Source of the DNA: Exiguobacterium sp. J17977
Lineage (GTDB): Bacteria; Bacillota; Bacilli; Exiguobacteriales; Exiguobacteriaceae
Length of the DNA: 64,000 bases
Assembly (NCBI RefSeq): GCF_018616375.1
Contig: NZ_JAEQBB010000004.1
Coordinates: 124,001 to 188,000 of the forward strand
Reading direction: 5' to 3'
Part shown: positions 44,089 through 53,134 of the stretch, piece after piece
Layout of the letters: every line of letters starts with the position of its first letter
How positions within the stretch are numbered: position 1 is the first letter of the stretch
Program-made: the position numbers and the translations under genes
The notes under the pieces: model-generated
The model's input: the letters and a program-made list of their open reading frames with translations, nothing else
Told to the model about the DNA's origin: nothing
The model's database searches: none

Positions 44089-44315
44089 ACGGTGCCACCC
44101 TTTTCACGGAGCGTCCCGTCGAGTTCGAGAATCTCATCCATCTTCTGTTCCGCCGCCGTCAGTTTGGCCTGGCAGAGTGCCGACAAGCGGACACCTTCCT
44201 CATAGAGCGTCATCGCTTCTTCAAGGGCGACTTCTCCCGTCTCGAGTTGCGTCACAATTTCCTCGAGGCGGGCGAGCGCCGCTTCAAACGTCTGTTCTGC
44301 TTGTTGTTTCGCCAT
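44085..44315 (-). CDS. xseB: Exodeoxyribonuclease VII small subunit
   Basis: A 76-residue helical protein with the XseB pattern FEAALARLEEIVTQLE and LEEAMTLYEEG. It binds the large subunit to form exonuclease VII, which degrades single-stranded DNA. The second of two adjacent ATG codons is the better start (seven bases after GGAG). The gene overlaps xseA by 32 bases and ispA by four. Confidence 0.93.
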   Translation of the reverse strand: MAKQQAEQTFEAALARLEEIVTQLETGEVALEEAMTLYEEGVRLSALCQAKLTAAEQKMDEILELDGTLREKGGTV

Positions 44316-45633
44316 CATGTCTCTCCTTCACTTCCGCGACGGCGTGGCCATCCCGAAACCGGATTGTCACCAAGCCGTCATGTAGTTGTTTGACATCTTT
44401 CACGTACATCCCGTCCTGCTCGATGAACGTATATCCTCGAGCGAGCACGGCGAGCGGACTGACCGCGTTCAAGCGACCGACTTGAGCTGCGAAGCGGTCA
44501 GTCGGTCGTTCGAGTGGCCGAATGCGTTTGAGGCGACCGTCGAACTGACGGTGTGATTCCTCGTTGCGACGAAGCGTCTGCGCCAGCTTCCGGACATCGA
44601 GCTGTTGCTGGGACTGGGCCAGACGATGTTTGGCATGCGTCACTTGTTTCGTGACACCTTGTTCGAGCCGAATCTCGGCTTGTTCGAACCGCTCCCGCTT
44701 TTGTGTGAGCGTGAAGCGGGGCGACTTTAAGCCGTAACTGTTCGTCGCCCGACCGAGCCGTTCCCGAATCGACGACATCTGATTTGTGACAGACCGGGTC
44801 AACTGGTCCGTCAACCGTTCGACGTCTTTTCGTTGCGCTTCGATTGTCGCTGTCGCGAGCTCTGCCGCAGCCGTCGGCGTCGCGGCCCGCACGTCGGCGA
44901 CAAAGTCAGCCAACGTGAAATCGGTCTCGTGCCCGACGGCCGAGATGACTGGAATCCGAGATTCGTGAATCGCCTCGACGACGACGTCCTCATTGAACGC
45001 CCATAACTCTTCAATCGAACCGCCACCTCGGCCGACGATTAATACGTCGCAATCGGTGCGTTCGTTCATCCATCGAATCGCACTCGCCACTTGGGGGGCG
45101 GATTGATCACCTTGGACGGCGACGGGCGCGAACGTGATGGCCACGTGCGGCGCACGTCGTCTGAGCGTCGTGGCGATATCGTGAAGGGCCGCTCCCTTCG
45201 GTGAGGTGACGATCCCGATTCGCTCCGGGAAGGCTGGCAGCGGGCGTTTCCGTTCCGCTGCGAACCACCCCTTCGCTTCGAGCTCACGTTTTCGTGCCTC
45301 ATACCGTTCGAACAACATCCCGATACCGTCCTGTCGCATCAGTTCGACGTACAGCTGGATATCGCCTGTCGACTCGTACATCGTCACGCGGGCGACGACA
45401 ATCACATTCATCCCGTCTTTCGGTTCGAAATTGAGCGTCCGGGCGTCACGAGAGAACATGACCGCCTTCATCCGCGACGATTCGTCTTTGAGGGTAAAAT
45501 AACAGTGCCCGGAGGCGTACCGTTTGAAGTTCGAAATCTCGCCGATGACAGCAAGTTGTTGCAGAATCGGGTCATCATCGAGCTGTCGCTTCACGTAGCG
45601 GACGACTTCGGAAACTTGAATCGGATTAGCCAC
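44284..45633 (-). CDS. xseA: Exodeoxyribonuclease VII large subunit
   Basis: A 449-residue protein with an N-terminal OB fold (1 to about 100: VAVIGEISNF-like AVIGEISNFKRYASGHCYF), a central catalytic domain with GIVTSPKGAALHDI and IVGRGGGSIEELWAFN, and a C-terminal coiled region. It overlaps folD by eight bases and xseB by 32. Length matches the family (about 448). Confidence 0.95.
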   Translation of the reverse strand: MANPIQVSEVVRYVKRQLDDDPILQQLAVIGEISNFKRYASGHCYFTLKDESSRMKAVMFSRDARTLNFEPKDGMNVIVVARVTMYESTGDIQLYVELMRQDGIGMLFERYEARKRELEAKGWFAAERKRPLPAFPERIGIVTSPKGAALHDIATTLRRRAPHVAITFAPVAVQGDQSAPQVASAIRWMNERTDCDVLIVGRGGGSIEELWAFNEDVVVEAIHESRIPVISAVGHETDFTLADFVADVRAATPTAAAELATATIEAQRKDVERLTDQLTRSVTNQMSSIRERLGRATNSYGLKSPRFTLTQKRERFEQAEIRLEQGVTKQVTHAKHRLAQSQQQLDVRKLAQTLRRNEESHRQFDGRLKRIRPLERPTDRFAAQVGRLNAVSPLAVLARGYTFIEQDGMYVKDVKQLHDGLVTIRFRDGHAVAEVKERHDGETTSRTDV

Positions 45634-46462
45634 GGGAGGCGACCTCGACCGTATTGTGCATGAGCATCGTGATTGTCATTGGGCCGACACCACCCGGAAC
45701 AGGGGTGATGGCGCTCGCGACATCACGGACACCTGCAAAGTCGACGTCGCCGACGAGACGGCTGTCGACGCGGTTGACACCGACATCGATGACGATCGCC
45801 CCAGGCTTGACCATGTCAGCGGTGACGAGACCGGCCCGACCGACAGCGACAATCAATATATCGGCTTGCCGTGTCATCGCCCCGAGATCATTCGTCTTCG
45901 AATGGCAGTAGGTCACGGTGGCAGATTCGTTCAAGAACAGCATCCCGACCGGTTTCCCGACGATTTGGCTGCGACCGACGACGACGACGTGCTTGCCGAC
46001 AAGGTCGGTCTGCGTCTTGACGAGGTGCAGAATCCCGTGCGGGGTACATGGCAATAGCGTCTCGAGACCGAGCATCATTTTCCCGACGTTCGTCGGATGG
46101 AACCCATCCACGTCTTTGTCCGCTGAGATGCGCATGATGACGCGATTCTCGTCGATATGCTTCGGCAACGGCAATTGCACGAGAATCCCATGCAACTCGT
46201 CGTCCGCGTTCATCGAATCAATCAGTTCGAGCACTTCACGTTCTGAAATCGAGTCATCGAAGCGAATCACTTGCGAATCGATGCCGATATCAGCCGCCGC
46301 CCGTTCTTTCCCCCGGACGTAGCTGTGGCTCGCCGGATCATCCCCGATTAAAATGACTTTCAGTTTCGGTACGATGCCACGCGCGCGCAGCGCACTGACC
46401 CGTTCTTTCAACGTCTCCCGATATGATGCTGCGATTTGTTTCCCGTCGATCACTACTGCCAT
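45626..46462 (-). CDS. folD: Methylenetetrahydrofolate dehydrogenase/cyclohydrolase
   Basis: A 278-residue bifunctional FolD. It has VGDDPASHSYV, the catalytic Lys region RGKERAA, LVQLPLPKHI and the NADP-binding VVVGRSQIVGKPVG. It makes one-carbon folate units for purines and formyl-methionine. Two in-frame ATG codons are nine bases apart; the second (46462) has the better spacing after GGGGG. Follows nusB; precedes xseA with an overlap. Confidence 0.95.
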   Translation of the reverse strand: MAVVIDGKQIAASYRETLKERVSALRARGIVPKLKVILIGDDPASHSYVRGKERAAADIGIDSQVIRFDDSISEREVLELIDSMNADDELHGILVQLPLPKHIDENRVIMRISADKDVDGFHPTNVGKMMLGLETLLPCTPHGILHLVKTQTDLVGKHVVVVGRSQIVGKPVGMLFLNESATVTYCHSKTNDLGAMTRQADILIVAVGRAGLVTADMVKPGAIVIDVGVNRVDSRLVGDVDFAGVRDVASAITPVPGGVGPMTITMLMHNTVEVASRG

Positions 46463-46536
46463 CTCTCTCATCCCCCGTTGTCTTAGGTTTCTCTGTAGTT
46501 GGTGTGGTGTCTTCTCTATTTATTTAAGTTGTTCGC

Positions 46537-46920
46537 TTACGCTTTGATGATATTCCCGAGTACGCCGTTGACGAGCTTGGCCGCTTCCTCATCGGCGAAC
46601 GACTTGGCGAGTTCGACCGCCTCGTTGATCGTCACTTTGTCCGGAATTGTCTCGACGTAGAGCAACTCGTACGTCGCCATACGGAGAATCGTCCGCTCGA
46701 CATTTCCGAGACGATCAAGTCTCCAGTTTTTCAAGTTTTCGATGAGCAATTCGTCAATCTCGTCTTTCTTTTCTAACGTCTCAACGACGAGTTGTTCGTA
46801 GAATGGATCGGAGTCCATGCCATCGAGGGCAAATTCGATGGCCTCGTCTACCTCAAGTTTTGATACTTCGATTTGAAAAAGCGTTTGAATCGCTTTTTCC
46901 CGTGCTTCATGACGTTTCAT
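46537..46920 (-). CDS. nusB: Transcription antitermination factor NusB
   Basis: A 127-residue all-helical NusB. It has HEAREKAIQTLFQIEVS at the N terminus and NWRLDRLGNVERTILRMATYELLY, then DKVTINEAVELAKSF, the family signature. With NusE it binds boxA RNA for rRNA antitermination. ATG behind GGAGAG. In B. subtilis yqhY (Asp23 family) lies between accC and nusB; here there is only a terminator and about 110 bases. Confidence 0.95.
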   Translation of the reverse strand: MKRHEAREKAIQTLFQIEVSKLEVDEAIEFALDGMDSDPFYEQLVVETLEKKDEIDELLIENLKNWRLDRLGNVERTILRMATYELLYVETIPDKVTINEAVELAKSFADEEAAKLVNGVLGNIIKA

Positions 46921-46985
46921 TCAGATACTCTCCTTTTGCATGCTTTCATTGTGATAGTTTAGCATAAAGCCTCCATAAATTCAGT

Positions 46986-47028
46986 ACAAAAAACCAGGAA
47001 GCCCAAATAATGTTCGGGCTTCCTGGTC
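46986..47028 (-). terminator. Terminator of the accBC unit
   Basis: ACCAGGAAGCCC and GGGCTTCCTGGT pair over a ten-base loop and are followed on the minus strand by TTTTTTG, just after the accC stop. Confidence 0.88.
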
Positions 47029-47032
47029 AAGG

Positions 47033-48376
47033 TCATTTCGTGAGCGTCATTTCTTTTTCGACAAATTTCGTGTCGAACGCCCCGGTACGGAAACGTTCAT
47101 GGGCCATGACTTGCTGATGGAACGGGATCGTCGTGTGGATGCCCGATACCGTGAACTCGTCGAGGGCGCGCAGCATCTTCGCGATCGCCTCTTCACGAGT
47201 CGGTGCATGGACGATCAGTTTCGCCACCATCGAATCATAGAACGGCGGGATGACGGCACCGGCATAGAGGCCGCTGTCGACCCGGACGCCCATGCCGCCC
47301 GGAACGATATACTGATCGATTTTTCCGGCCATCGGACGGAAATCCGCAAACGGGTCTTCCGCGTTGATGCGACACTCGATTGAGTGACCGCTGAACGCGA
47401 TATCCGATTGGCTGATGGCGAGCGGATGGCCGAGTGCGACTTCGAGTTGTGCTTGAACGAGGTCGAAGCCGGTGATCATTTCGGTGACCGGGTGCTCGAC
47501 TTGAATCCGCGTGTTCATCTCCATGAAATAAAACTCGTTCACTTCCGGTACGTAGATGAACTCGATCGTACCCGCACCCGAATACTGAATCGCTTTGGCC
47601 GCTTTCACGGCCGCGTCACCCATCGCTTGACGGGTCGTCTCATCGATTGCCGGAGACGGTGCTTCCTCGACCAACTTCTGCATCCGGCGCTGAATCGTAC
47701 AGTCCCGCTCCCCGAGGTGGATGACGTTGCCGTATTGATCGGCGAGCACTTGCACCTCGACGTGGCGGAACGACTCGATATATTTCTCCAAATAGACGTC
47801 GCCGTTGCCGAACGCCTGCTTCGCTTCTTTACGTGTGTCGGCGAGCCCTTTCACGAGCTCGGTTTCGTCGAAAGCGACACGAATTCCACGTCCGCCGCCT
47901 CCGGCCGTCGCCTTGATGATGACCGGATAGCCGATTTCACGGGCGAGTTCAATCGCTTCCTCGTCGGTGACGACACCGCTCGACCCCGGGACGACCGGAA
48001 CGCCCGATTCGATCATCGTTCGTTTCGCCTCGTCCTTGATGCCCATCTTCCGAATCGCATAGCTGCTCGGTCCGACGAACTGGATGCCGCACGCCTCACT
48101 CATCTCGGCGAACTCGGCGTTCTCGGCCAAGAAGCCGTAACCCGGATGAATCATCGTCGCATCGACCGCGCAGGCGACCGACAAGATGTTCGGGATATTC
48201 AAATAGGAGTCTTTCGACGGGTTCGGACCGATGCAATACGCCTCATCGGCCAGACGGACGTGTAGCGCCTCGCGGTCCGCTTCCGAGAAGACGGCGACCG
48301 TCGGGATATTCAACTCTTTCGCGGCCCGGATGATACGGACCGCGATCTCTCCACGGTTAGCAATGAGTAGTTTCAT
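47033..48376 (-). CDS. accC: Acetyl-CoA carboxylase biotin carboxylase subunit
   Basis: A 447-residue ATP-grasp biotin carboxylase. It starts [17 protein letters not shown], has the Gly-rich ATP loop [12 protein letters not shown], the catalytic [14 protein letters not shown] and the later [13 protein letters not shown]. It carboxylates the biotin on AccB. ATG behind GAGGTAT, seven bases after accB; together they form the accBC unit. Confidence 0.97.
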   Translation of the reverse strand: MKLLIANRGEIAVRIIRAAKELNIPTVAVFSEADREALHVRLADEAYCIGPNPSKDSYLNIPNILSVACAVDATMIHPGYGFLAENAEFAEMSEACGIQFVGPSSYAIRKMGIKDEAKRTMIESGVPVVPGSSGVVTDEEAIELAREIGYPVIIKATAGGGGRGIRVAFDETELVKGLADTRKEAKQAFGNGDVYLEKYIESFRHVEVQVLADQYGNVIHLGERDCTIQRRMQKLVEEAPSPAIDETTRQAMGDAAVKAAKAIQYSGAGTIEFIYVPEVNEFYFMEMNTRIQVEHPVTEMITGFDLVQAQLEVALGHPLAISQSDIAFSGHSIECRINAEDPFADFRPMAGKIDQYIVPGGMGVRVDSGLYAGAVIPPFYDSMVAKLIVHAPTREEAIAKMLRALDEFTVSGIHTTIPFHQQVMAHERFRTGAFDTKFVEKEMTLTK

Positions 48377-48383
48377 ACATACC

Positions 48384-48845
48384 TCACTTCACGCTGAAGA
48401 GCGCTTGGCCGTATTCGACTAAATCGCCATCCGCGACGAGGATCTCGACGATCTCTCCGCTGATTTCCGTCTCGACATCGTTGAAAAGTTTCATCGCTTC
48501 TAGAATACAGACGACCTGTCCGGCTTCGACACGGTCGCCAACTTGCACGTAAGCGTCTTTGTCCGGTGCCGGGCGCGAATAGAACGTCCCGACCATCGGT
48601 GACGTGATCGTGCGCAAGTTGCTCGGCGCAGGCGCAGACGTTGGTGCCGCGTCTTGTTCTGTCGCGACGGCTGGCGCAGGTGCTGCGACCGGGGCCGCGT
48701 GCACGATCGGTGTATGAGTGGCGGCGAATTGTGGGGCCGCTTCTTTTTTCAATGAAAGTTTAAACTCCGGCGTCTCGAGTTCCATCTCGTGAACGGACGT
48801 CTGATCGAGTAATGTGATCAGCTCTTTAATATGTTCGATTTGCAT
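48384..48845 (-). CDS. accB: Biotin carboxyl carrier protein
   Basis: A 153-residue BCCP. A short N-terminal domain (about 1-35) is followed by an Ala/Pro-rich linker and a biotinyl domain with the biotin lysine in EAMKLFND and the preceding SPMVGTFY. It carries CO2 between AccC and the transcarboxylase. ATG behind CAGGGGG. The promoter region upstream has two operator-like elements, see the separate entries. Confidence 0.96.
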   Translation of the reverse strand: MQIEHIKELITLLDQTSVHEMELETPEFKLSLKKEAAPQFAATHTPIVHAAPVAAPAPAVATEQDAAPTSAPAPSNLRTITSPMVGTFYSRPAPDKDAYVQVGDRVEAGQVVCILEAMKLFNDVETEISGEIVEILVADGDLVEYGQALFSVK

Positions 48846-48859
48846 GAAATAACCCCCTG

Positions 48860-48876
48860 TTTATACCTGGTACTAA
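48860..48876. promoter_or_regulatory. FapR-like operator upstream of accB
   Basis: TTTATACCTGGTACTAA (minus strand TTAGTACCAGGTATAAA) keeps one perfect FapR half-site and a second with two changes. It lies 11-27 bases downstream of the accB -10 box, where FapR sites usually overlap or follow the start point. FapR represses lipid genes until malonyl-CoA rises, so accB is a sensible target. Pattern-based call. Confidence 0.6.
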
Positions 48877-48886
48877 TCTCTACTCT

Positions 48887-48915
48887 ACTATAACTGGTCA
48901 GACCAGTGAATGCAA
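48887..48915 (-). promoter_or_regulatory. Sigma-A promoter of accBC
   Basis: On the minus strand TTGCAT (48915-48910) and TATAGT (48892-48887) are separated by 17 bases. The accB start is about 40 bases further down. Confidence 0.8.
48893..48907. promoter_or_regulatory. Palindrome filling the accB promoter spacer (FadR/GntR-like)
   Basis: ACTGGTCAGACCAGT is a perfect inverted repeat (7-1-7) that occupies the spacer between -35 and -10. Its core TGGTCNGACCA is the shape of operators of the FadR subfamily of GntR regulators. A protein bound here would block polymerase. The regulator is not in this window. Confidence 0.6.
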
Positions 48916-48917
48916 CG

Positions 48918-48958
48918 ACAAAAAAAGGGCCCATTCCGAAGAATGGACACCCTTTGAT
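48918..48958 (-). terminator. Terminator of efp
   Basis: AAAGGGTGTCCATTC and GAATGGGCCCTTT pair around TTCG, followed on the minus strand by TTTTTTG. It begins right after the efp stop codon and ends at the accB -35 region. Confidence 0.85.
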
Positions 48959-49525
48959 TTACCCGTTATAGCGGCCTGTGAACTCGCCTGTGCGCGTGTC
49001 GACCGTCACTTTTTCGCCTGGCTCGATGAAGAGCGGCACTTGAATGATATGCCCTGTTTCGACCGTCGCGTTTTTCTTCACGTTCGATGCCGTGTCGCCT
49101 TTGACGCCTGGATCGGCTTCGACAATCGTCAAGACGACCGTCGTCGGAAGCTCGATACCGAGAATCTCGCCGTCGTAGTCAGCGATACTCACTTCCATGT
49201 TCTCGAGCATGTACGGGAGCGCCGCTTTCACTTGCTCGCCCGTCAATTCGAGCTGTTCATACGACTCTGTGTCCATGAACACGTACGTGTCGCCCATCGG
49301 ATAGAGGTACTGCATGCGTTTCCGCTCGATGTGCGCGCGTTCGATGCGCTCACCACCACGGAACGTCGTCTCTTGAATCGCGCCCGTGCGCAAGTTACGC
49401 ATTTTTGTACGGACGAAGGCCGCACCTTTACCTGGCTTGACGTGTTGGAACTCGATGACTTGCCAAATCGAACCGTCAGACGTCTTGACCGTTAAGCCTG
49501 TTTTTAAATCGTTAACTGATACCAT
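48959..49525 (-). CDS. efp: Translation elongation factor P
   Basis: A 188-residue EF-P of three beta-barrel domains. The modified-lysine loop is [10 protein letters not shown] (Lys about residue 33), in the Bacillus form that takes 5-aminopentanol rather than lysine. The C-terminal [17 protein letters not shown] is typical. EF-P relieves ribosome stalling at polyproline. ATG behind TAGGAGGAA. In B. subtilis the spoIIIA operon and yqhV lie between accB and efp; here only a terminator and the accB promoter do. Confidence 0.96.
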   Translation of the reverse strand: MVSVNDLKTGLTVKTSDGSIWQVIEFQHVKPGKGAAFVRTKMRNLRTGAIQETTFRGGERIERAHIERKRMQYLYPMGDTYVFMDTESYEQLELTGEQVKAALPYMLENMEVSIADYDGEILGIELPTTVVLTIVEADPGVKGDTASNVKKNATVETGHIIQVPLFIEPGEKVTVDTRTGEFTGRYNG

Positions 49526-49554
49526 GTTGATTTCCTCCTAAAATGAGCTGAGAC

Positions 49555-50625
49555 TCAAGCCTCAATCGTAATTAACTCTTTTGGCGACTGCGTGAGACGG
49601 ATATTCCCCGTCTCCGTGACGACCACGTCATCCTCGATGCGGCAACCACCGATGCCGGCGATATAAATTCCTGGTTCGATTGTGACGACCATCCCCGGCT
49701 CGAGTACCGTCTCCGAACGGAACGACAATCCTGGTGCCTCATGCACTTCCATGCCGAGACCGTGTCCTGTCGAATGTCCGAAGTATTCACCGTATCCCGC
49801 GTCTTTAATCACGTCACGTGTCAACGCGTCCGCCTCGATTCCCGTGATGCCGGCTTTCGTGCCCTCGACACCTGCGAGTTGAGCCCGGAGCACCGTATCA
49901 TAAATCGTGCGCAACTCGTCCGAGATGTCCCCGATGGCGAGCGTACGTGTGATATCCGAGCAGTACCCTTGATAGTAAGCACCGAAATCGAGCGTGACGA
50001 GCTCACCGGCCTCGATGACCTTGTCGCTCGCCACACCGTGCGGCAATGCCGATCGATGCCCTGACGCAACGATCATATCGAACGAAGATGAGTCCGCACC
50101 TTGGGCCCGCATGAACATTTCGAGTTCATTCGCGACTTCTTTTTCGGTCCGCCCAGGACGGATGAACGTCTGGATGTGCGCAAACGCCGCATCCGCAATC
50201 GCCGCGGCTTCCTTCATTATCTTAATCTCTGACTCATCCTTAATCAAGCGTAGCTTTTCGACGATACCTGACGTCTCGACGAGCTCGGCTGCGACTTCTT
50301 TTTCATACGTCCGGAACTGACCGACCGTCATGTCGTCTTGTTCGATACCGAGACGCTTCACCGCTTGCTCCGTCACGACTTCTGCGACCGACTTGATGAG
50401 CGACGTCTTATGCTCGATGATGTCGAAGCCCTTCACTTGGCTCGCGGCTTGTTCCGTGTAACGGAAATCCGTGATGAAGCTCGCCGACTGCGCCGTGATC
50501 ATGAGGACACCGCTCGACCCGGTGAAACCAGATAAGTAGCGGATGTTTTCCCGTTTCGTCACGAGCAATCCGTCGATGCCGTTCGCTTCTAGCTGAGCTT
50601 GCAGTTTGTTGACCCGTTCAATCAT
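49555..50625 (-). CDS. pepP: Xaa-Pro aminopeptidase-like M24 peptidase (YqhT)
   Basis: A 356-residue M24 metallopeptidase. The N-terminal creatinase-like domain is about 1-125. The catalytic 'pita-bread' half has metal ligands in LVTLDFGAYYQGYCSDITRT, HSTGHGLGMEVHE, IEPGIY and a late Glu. It trims X-Pro dipeptide N termini. Length matches YqhT (353 aa). ATG behind GAGGAATCG; overlaps the end of aroQ by eight bases and precedes efp by 29. Confidence 0.93.
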   Translation of the reverse strand: MIERVNKLQAQLEANGIDGLLVTKRENIRYLSGFTGSSGVLMITAQSASFITDFRYTEQAASQVKGFDIIEHKTSLIKSVAEVVTEQAVKRLGIEQDDMTVGQFRTYEKEVAAELVETSGIVEKLRLIKDESEIKIMKEAAAIADAAFAHIQTFIRPGRTEKEVANELEMFMRAQGADSSSFDMIVASGHRSALPHGVASDKVIEAGELVTLDFGAYYQGYCSDITRTLAIGDISDELRTIYDTVLRAQLAGVEGTKAGITGIEADALTRDVIKDAGYGEYFGHSTGHGLGMEVHEAPGLSFRSETVLEPGMVVTIEPGIYIAGIGGCRIEDDVVVTETGNIRLTQSPKELITIEA

Positions 50626-51055
50626 GTCGATTCCTCCAATGTGCGAGCAATGCCTGCAACGCGAGCGTATAGCTCGTCAAGCCGAAACCGCTGATGACAC
50701 CGAGACAGACGGCGGCAAGTTTCGATTCATGACGAAACGACTCCCGTGCATGCACGTTCGAGATATGTACTTCGACGACCGGGGCCTTGATGGCGGCGAT
50801 GGCATCCCGGAGCGCAATCGACGTATGCGTGTACGCCCCCGCGTTGAAGATGACCCCCGCATAATCGTATGCTTCATGGAGCGCATCAATCAATTCGCCT
50901 TCATGGTTGGATTGGACGAACGTCAACTGAACATCCTCCGGGGCGGCGAGCAATAGCTCTGCCGTCAATCCCTTCAACGAGACGTCACCGTATACGTCCG
51001 GCTCCCGCTTCCCGAGTAGATTCAAATTCGGCCCATTTAAGACGAGTATATGCAC
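50618..51055 (-). CDS. aroQ: 3-dehydroquinate dehydratase, type II
   Basis: A 145-residue type II dehydroquinase. It has LVLNGPNLNLLGKREPDVYG (active-site Tyr loop), VIFNAGAYTHTSIALRDA and the binding motif EVHISNVHARE. It dehydrates 3-dehydroquinate in the shikimate pathway. The gene overlaps pepP by eight bases, as yqhS-yqhT do in B. subtilis. Shikimate kinase aroK is elsewhere in this window at 60095. Confidence 0.95.
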   Translation of the reverse strand: MHILVLNGPNLNLLGKREPDVYGDVSLKGLTAELLLAAPEDVQLTFVQSNHEGELIDALHEAYDYAGVIFNAGAYTHTSIALRDAIAAIKAPVVEVHISNVHARESFRHESKLAAVCLGVISGFGLTSYTLALQALLAHWRNRHD

Positions 51056-51197
51056 AAGTCTTCCCCCCTGTTCGTCAAGTCGCCTCTATTGTAACAAATT
51101 TAACGGTTCGTGCGACAATCGACGTTCGTGAGGTTTCGTTTTTTACGTGAATCACGGTATAATTCAACTATATAACTGTAGGAATCGAGGAAATGAC

Positions 51198-52142
51198 ATG
51201 AAAACTAAACCACTGATTCCCGTCGGCGGCCAGGCGCTCGTCGAAGGCGTCATGTTTCAAGGACGCGCCGAGAGCGCTTCGGCGATTCGACGGAAAGACG
51301 GGTCCATCGAGACGTTCCAGCAGCCCCGCATTCTCGTGCCGTGGATCCAATCGTTAAAAAAAGTCCCATTCCTGCGCGGTGTGGTCGCACTCTATGAATC
51401 GCTCAAGAACGGTTCGGCCCACATGACGTTCGCGAGCGATCGTTATGACGTCGACCCGAGTGAGGACGAGGCGACAAAGCCGGAAGAGAAAAAACAGAAC
51501 ATCTTGATGGTCGTCATGATTGCCATCGTCGGTGTCCTCTCATACGTGTTCGGCAAGCTGATTTTCAACGTCACCCCGGCTCTTCTTGCCGCCATGTTCC
51601 AAAGCGTGCCCGCATTGTCCGGTCATGTGATTCAAAACCTCCTCGAAGGGGGAATAAAATTAGTATTGTTGCTCAGTTACCTCTATTTGATTTCCTTGAC
51701 GCCACTGATCCGGCGCGTGTTCCAATACCACGGGGCCGAGCACAAGGTGATCAACTGTTATGAGTCCGGACGACCAATCACCGTCGATAACGTTCGGGCG
51801 AGCTCGCGTCTCCACTATCGTTGTGGATCGAGTTTCATCTTATTCACCGTTTTCGTCGGCATCGGCGTTTACATGATCGTCCCGATCGACCCCCTCTGGG
51901 TCCGACTCGTCAGCCGCATCGCTTTGTTGCCAGTGGTCATCGGCATCTCGTTCGAGGTGCTCCAATTCACAAACCGCTTCCGCGAACATCGCTTCTTGTC
52001 CGTTCTCGGCAAGCCTGGATTGTCTTTACAATTGTTGACGACGCGCGAACCGAATGACGAACAAATCCGTGTCGCCATCGAGGCGTTCGAGACATGGGAA
52101 CGTTCAGAACTAGGTCAACCGGCCGTGCAAAGAGAGGGATAA
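51198..52142 (+). CDS. yqhQ: DUF1385 membrane protein (YqhQ)
   Basis: A 314-residue protein of the DUF1385 family. The N terminus has GGQALVEGVMFQGR, the family hallmark, and the middle has a metal-site-like FQYHGAEHKVINCYESG and RLHYRCGSSF; about five hydrophobic segments follow the first 80 residues. Function unknown. ATG at 51198 behind GAGGAAATG. A TATAAT at 51158-51163 upstream is a probable -10 box, but its -35 is weak. Divergent from aroQ. Confidence 0.9.
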   Translation: MKTKPLIPVGGQALVEGVMFQGRAESASAIRRKDGSIETFQQPRILVPWIQSLKKVPFLRGVVALYESLKNGSAHMTFASDRYDVDPSEDEATKPEEKKQNILMVVMIAIVGVLSYVFGKLIFNVTPALLAAMFQSVPALSGHVIQNLLEGGIKLVLLLSYLYLISLTPLIRRVFQYHGAEHKVINCYESGRPITVDNVRASSRLHYRCGSSFILFTVFVGIGVYMIVPIDPLWVRLVSRIALLPVVIGISFEVLQFTNRFREHRFLSVLGKPGLSLQLLTTREPNDEQIRVAIEAFETWERSELGQPAVQREG

Positions 52143-52157
52143 GAGGAGGAAAGCACC

Positions 52158-52571
52158 ATGATCAGACAAAGAATCGGCTCGACCGCAGCCACGATCGTGT
52201 TCATCTTAGGTTTCATCGGTGTCGGCCATATGCTCGCGACCGACCCCGGTCGATTGTTCAGACAGTTGCTCTTCATCGGGATTTTCGGGTTGATTTTCTA
52301 TGTGATTTACCGATTGTTCATGGCGCCGAAAATCTCGGCTGAGGATGTGCGTTACCGGAAGACCGCCCAAGCCTCGAAAAAACGGATGCAACGTCCGGGC
52401 GCGAACCCGAAAGTGAAACCGTCCACGGCGGCCAAGAAGAAAGTGAAGCCCGGTTCGAACGTGACGAAACTGTCGAAGCGGCCGACCCGTTCGACGCATC
52501 GCAGTGACGCCCCTCACTTGACCGTCATCGAAGGCAAGAAAGGCAAGAAGAAAAAGAAAGCCAATATGTAA
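52158..52571 (+). CDS. yqhP: SA1362-family membrane protein (YqhP-like)
   Basis: A 137-residue protein with two hydrophobic segments (about 12-28 and 36-52) and a long basic C-terminal tail rich in Lys and Arg, ending GKKKKKANM. It fits the SA1362/YqhP family, whose genes follow yqhQ in Bacillales. The basic tail suggests nucleic-acid or membrane-lipid contact, but no function is assigned. ATG behind AGGAGGAAAG, 15 bases after yqhQ. A strong terminator follows. Confidence 0.82.
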   Translation: MIRQRIGSTAATIVFILGFIGVGHMLATDPGRLFRQLLFIGIFGLIFYVIYRLFMAPKISAEDVRYRKTAQASKKRMQRPGANPKVKPSTAAKKKVKPGSNVTKLSKRPTRSTHRSDAPHLTVIEGKKGKKKKKANM

Positions 52572-52608
52572 AAACGAACCAGGCCGCATATGGCCTGGTT
52601 CGTTTTTC
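52570..52608. terminator. Bidirectional terminator, yqhP-like / hypoxanthine phosphoribosyltransferase
   Basis: AAAACGAACCAGGCC and GGCCTGGTTCGTTTT form a long perfect stem with A5 before and T5 after. It closes both converging genes. Confidence 0.9.
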
Positions 52609-53134
52609 ATTCTGTCTCGACGAAGCCGATATACGGCAGATTGCGATATTGCTCGGCGTAATCGATGCCATAGCCGATGACGAATTCGTCCGGAATCTCG
52701 AAACCGACATAGTCCGCATCCAACGTGACGAGGCGGCGGGCCGGTTTATCGAGCAACGTACAAATCTTCAATTCACCCGGTTGATGCAACGTCATGTGCT
52801 GGCATAAGAATTTGAGCGTCTGTCCCGTATCGATGATGTCCTCGATGATGACGACGTACTTCCCTTCGACATCGAGATCTAAATCTTTACGGAGTTGGAC
52901 GTTCCCGCTCGAGACCGATTTCTTCCCGTACGACGACGTCGCGACCGTGTCGAGTTGGACACTGCCCGTCATCTCGCGCATCAAGTCGGCTGCGAAGACG
53001 AGCGACCCTTTCAAGACGGCCACGAGGACGATCGGTGTCCCGGCCGCATCGCGCTCGATTTGTTGGGCGAGTTCCGCCACACGTTGTTTGATCTGTGCTT
53101 CATCAAACAGCTTCCCTTTGATTTGAATATCCAT
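52607..53134 (-). CDS. Hypoxanthine phosphoribosyltransferase
   Basis: A 175-residue type I PRTase. The PRPP motif is VVIIEDIIDTGQTLKFL, and VAVLKGSLVFAADLMRE and TSSYGKKS match HPRT enzymes. It salvages hypoxanthine or guanine to IMP or GMP. The ribosome binding site AGGGGGTG lies 21 bases from the ATG, too far by itself; a perfect six-base-pair hairpin sits between them (see separate entry). Bacilli usually have hpt beside tilS-ftsH, so this may be a second copy; the other locus is outside the window. Confidence 0.88.
   Translation of the reverse strand: MDIQIKGKLFDEAQIKQRVAELAQQIERDAAGTPIVLVAVLKGSLVFAADLMREMTGSVQLDTVATSSYGKKSVSSGNVQLRKDLDLDVEGKYVVIIEDIIDTGQTLKFLCQHMTLHQPGELKICTLLDKPARRLVTLDADYVGFEIPDEFVIGYGIDYAEQYRNLPYIGFVETE

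Noticed and set aside
47384-48265. 293-codon plus-strand frame opposite accC
   Set aside because: Product is rich in Arg/Asp as expected from reading GC-biased codons in reverse; accC on the other strand has full family motifs.
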